Below the pieces are notes generated by a model. That model saw only the letters and a list, made by a program, of their open reading frames with translations. It was not told the origin of the DNA and searched no databases. 5,999 nucleotides of DNA from an uncultured Candidatus Saccharibacteria bacterium (lineage in GTDB: Bacteria > Patescibacteriota > Saccharimonadia > Saccharimonadales > Saccharimonadaceae). A program made the position numbers and the translations under genes. The stretch lies in contig CALHKG010000012.1 of NCBI GenBank assembly GCA_938033875.1, positions 1 to 5,999 of the forward strand, in the 5' to 3' direction. The stretch's first letter is position 1. Each line of letters starts with the position of its first letter. This document shows, in pieces, positions 5,766 to 5,999 of this stretch.

Positions 5766-5999
5766 ATGAAACGTTTTCTTTTGGGACTACTAACTGTTGG
5801 GCTATTGCTGGCTGGGTCTGGCAAAACGGCGTTTGCGGCACGCTCGACGGATAATTTTACTATCACAAAATTTGATGCGGAATATTCACTGAGTCGCGAC
5901 TCTGATAATCGATCAAAATTGGAAGCTACTTGGCGAATTACCGCTAATTTTCCGCCGAACCAAAATCGGGGAATCGCGCCAGTTTTTGTTAAGAGGTAC
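5766..5999 (+). CDS. Secreted or membrane DUF2207-like protein, N-terminal part (runs off window end)
   Basis: The first 78 residues are visible, with no stop. MKRFLLGLLTVGLLLAG followed by an A-F-A site gives a clear Sec signal peptide, with likely signal peptidase I cleavage after A24; there is no lipobox cysteine. The mature start (NFTITKFDAEYSLSRD, then WRITANFPPNQNRGI) resembles the beginning of the DUF2207 extracellular domain as found in Saccharibacteria, where proteins of about 600 aa usually continue with membrane helices and a low-complexity tail. That continuation cannot be seen here. Function of the family is unknown; exposure on the cell surface is inferred from the signal peptide. 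The gene has its own extended -10 and no Shine-Dalgarno. The signal peptide is confident, the DUF2207 assignment moderate. Confidence 0.75.
   Translation, partial: MKRFLLGLLTVGLLLAGSGKTAFAARSTDNFTITKFDAEYSLSRDSDNRSKLEATWRITANFPPNQNRGIAPVFVKRY

Noticed and set aside
1..5999. Alternative genetic code (UGA read as Gly or Trp)
   Set aside because: UGA ends uppS precisely at the conserved RRFG terminus, and no complete gene contains an in-frame UGA.

Overview
The window is a compact, ordinary bacterial housekeeping region. All genes lie on the + strand, and intergenic gaps are short or negative except for one 132-base gap. Gene content, the short insertion-free ProRS, the divergent LysRS and the final secreted DUF2207-like protein together suggest a member of Candidatus Saccharibacteria (TM7) or a close Patescibacteria/CPR relative. 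That placement rests on recognition of protein features, not on a database search. TGA appears as a true stop (end of uppS), the other complete genes end in TAA, and no reading frame needs UGA recoding. This argues against the UGA=Gly lineages (SR1, Gracilibacteria).

Layout: (1) 1-3610 looks like one transcription unit: the 3' part of uppS (undecaprenyl diphosphate synthase), rseP (site-2 intramembrane metalloprotease, 4-base overlap), a CPBP-family intramembrane protease (20-base overlap) and proS (11-base gap, strong Shine-Dalgarno). It resembles the Firmicutes frr-uppS-cdsA-dxr-rseP-proS cluster, but cdsA and dxr are missing between uppS and rseP, and a CPBP protease gene sits between rseP and proS. 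(2) 3611-3742 holds a near-consensus promoter (TTGACA, 17 bp, TATACT with extended -10) and an AU-rich leader with short direct repeats and a small hairpin, followed by greA with a full AGGAGG. (3) 4199-4244 holds two TATAAT boxes 10 bp apart, just upstream of lysS, which has no Shine-Dalgarno. (4) 5748-5765 holds another extended -10 just before a secreted DUF2207-like gene that runs off the window end, again without a Shine-Dalgarno.

Functionally the genes cover the lipid carrier for cell-wall and glycan export (UppS), membrane protein proteolysis (RseP, CPBP), tRNA charging (ProRS, LysRS) and rescue of stalled RNA polymerase (GreA). The most interesting signals are regulatory: two genes here (lysS and the DUF2207-like gene) share an identical TGCTATAATTA element placed so close to the ATG that their mRNAs should be leaderless or nearly so, whereas proS and greA use classical Shine-Dalgarno initiation. 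The other main point is a LysRS whose motif 3 is one residue shorter than the canonical form while its lysine pocket is intact. I see no mobile element, CRISPR array, RNA gene, clear intrinsic terminator or new defence-type system.
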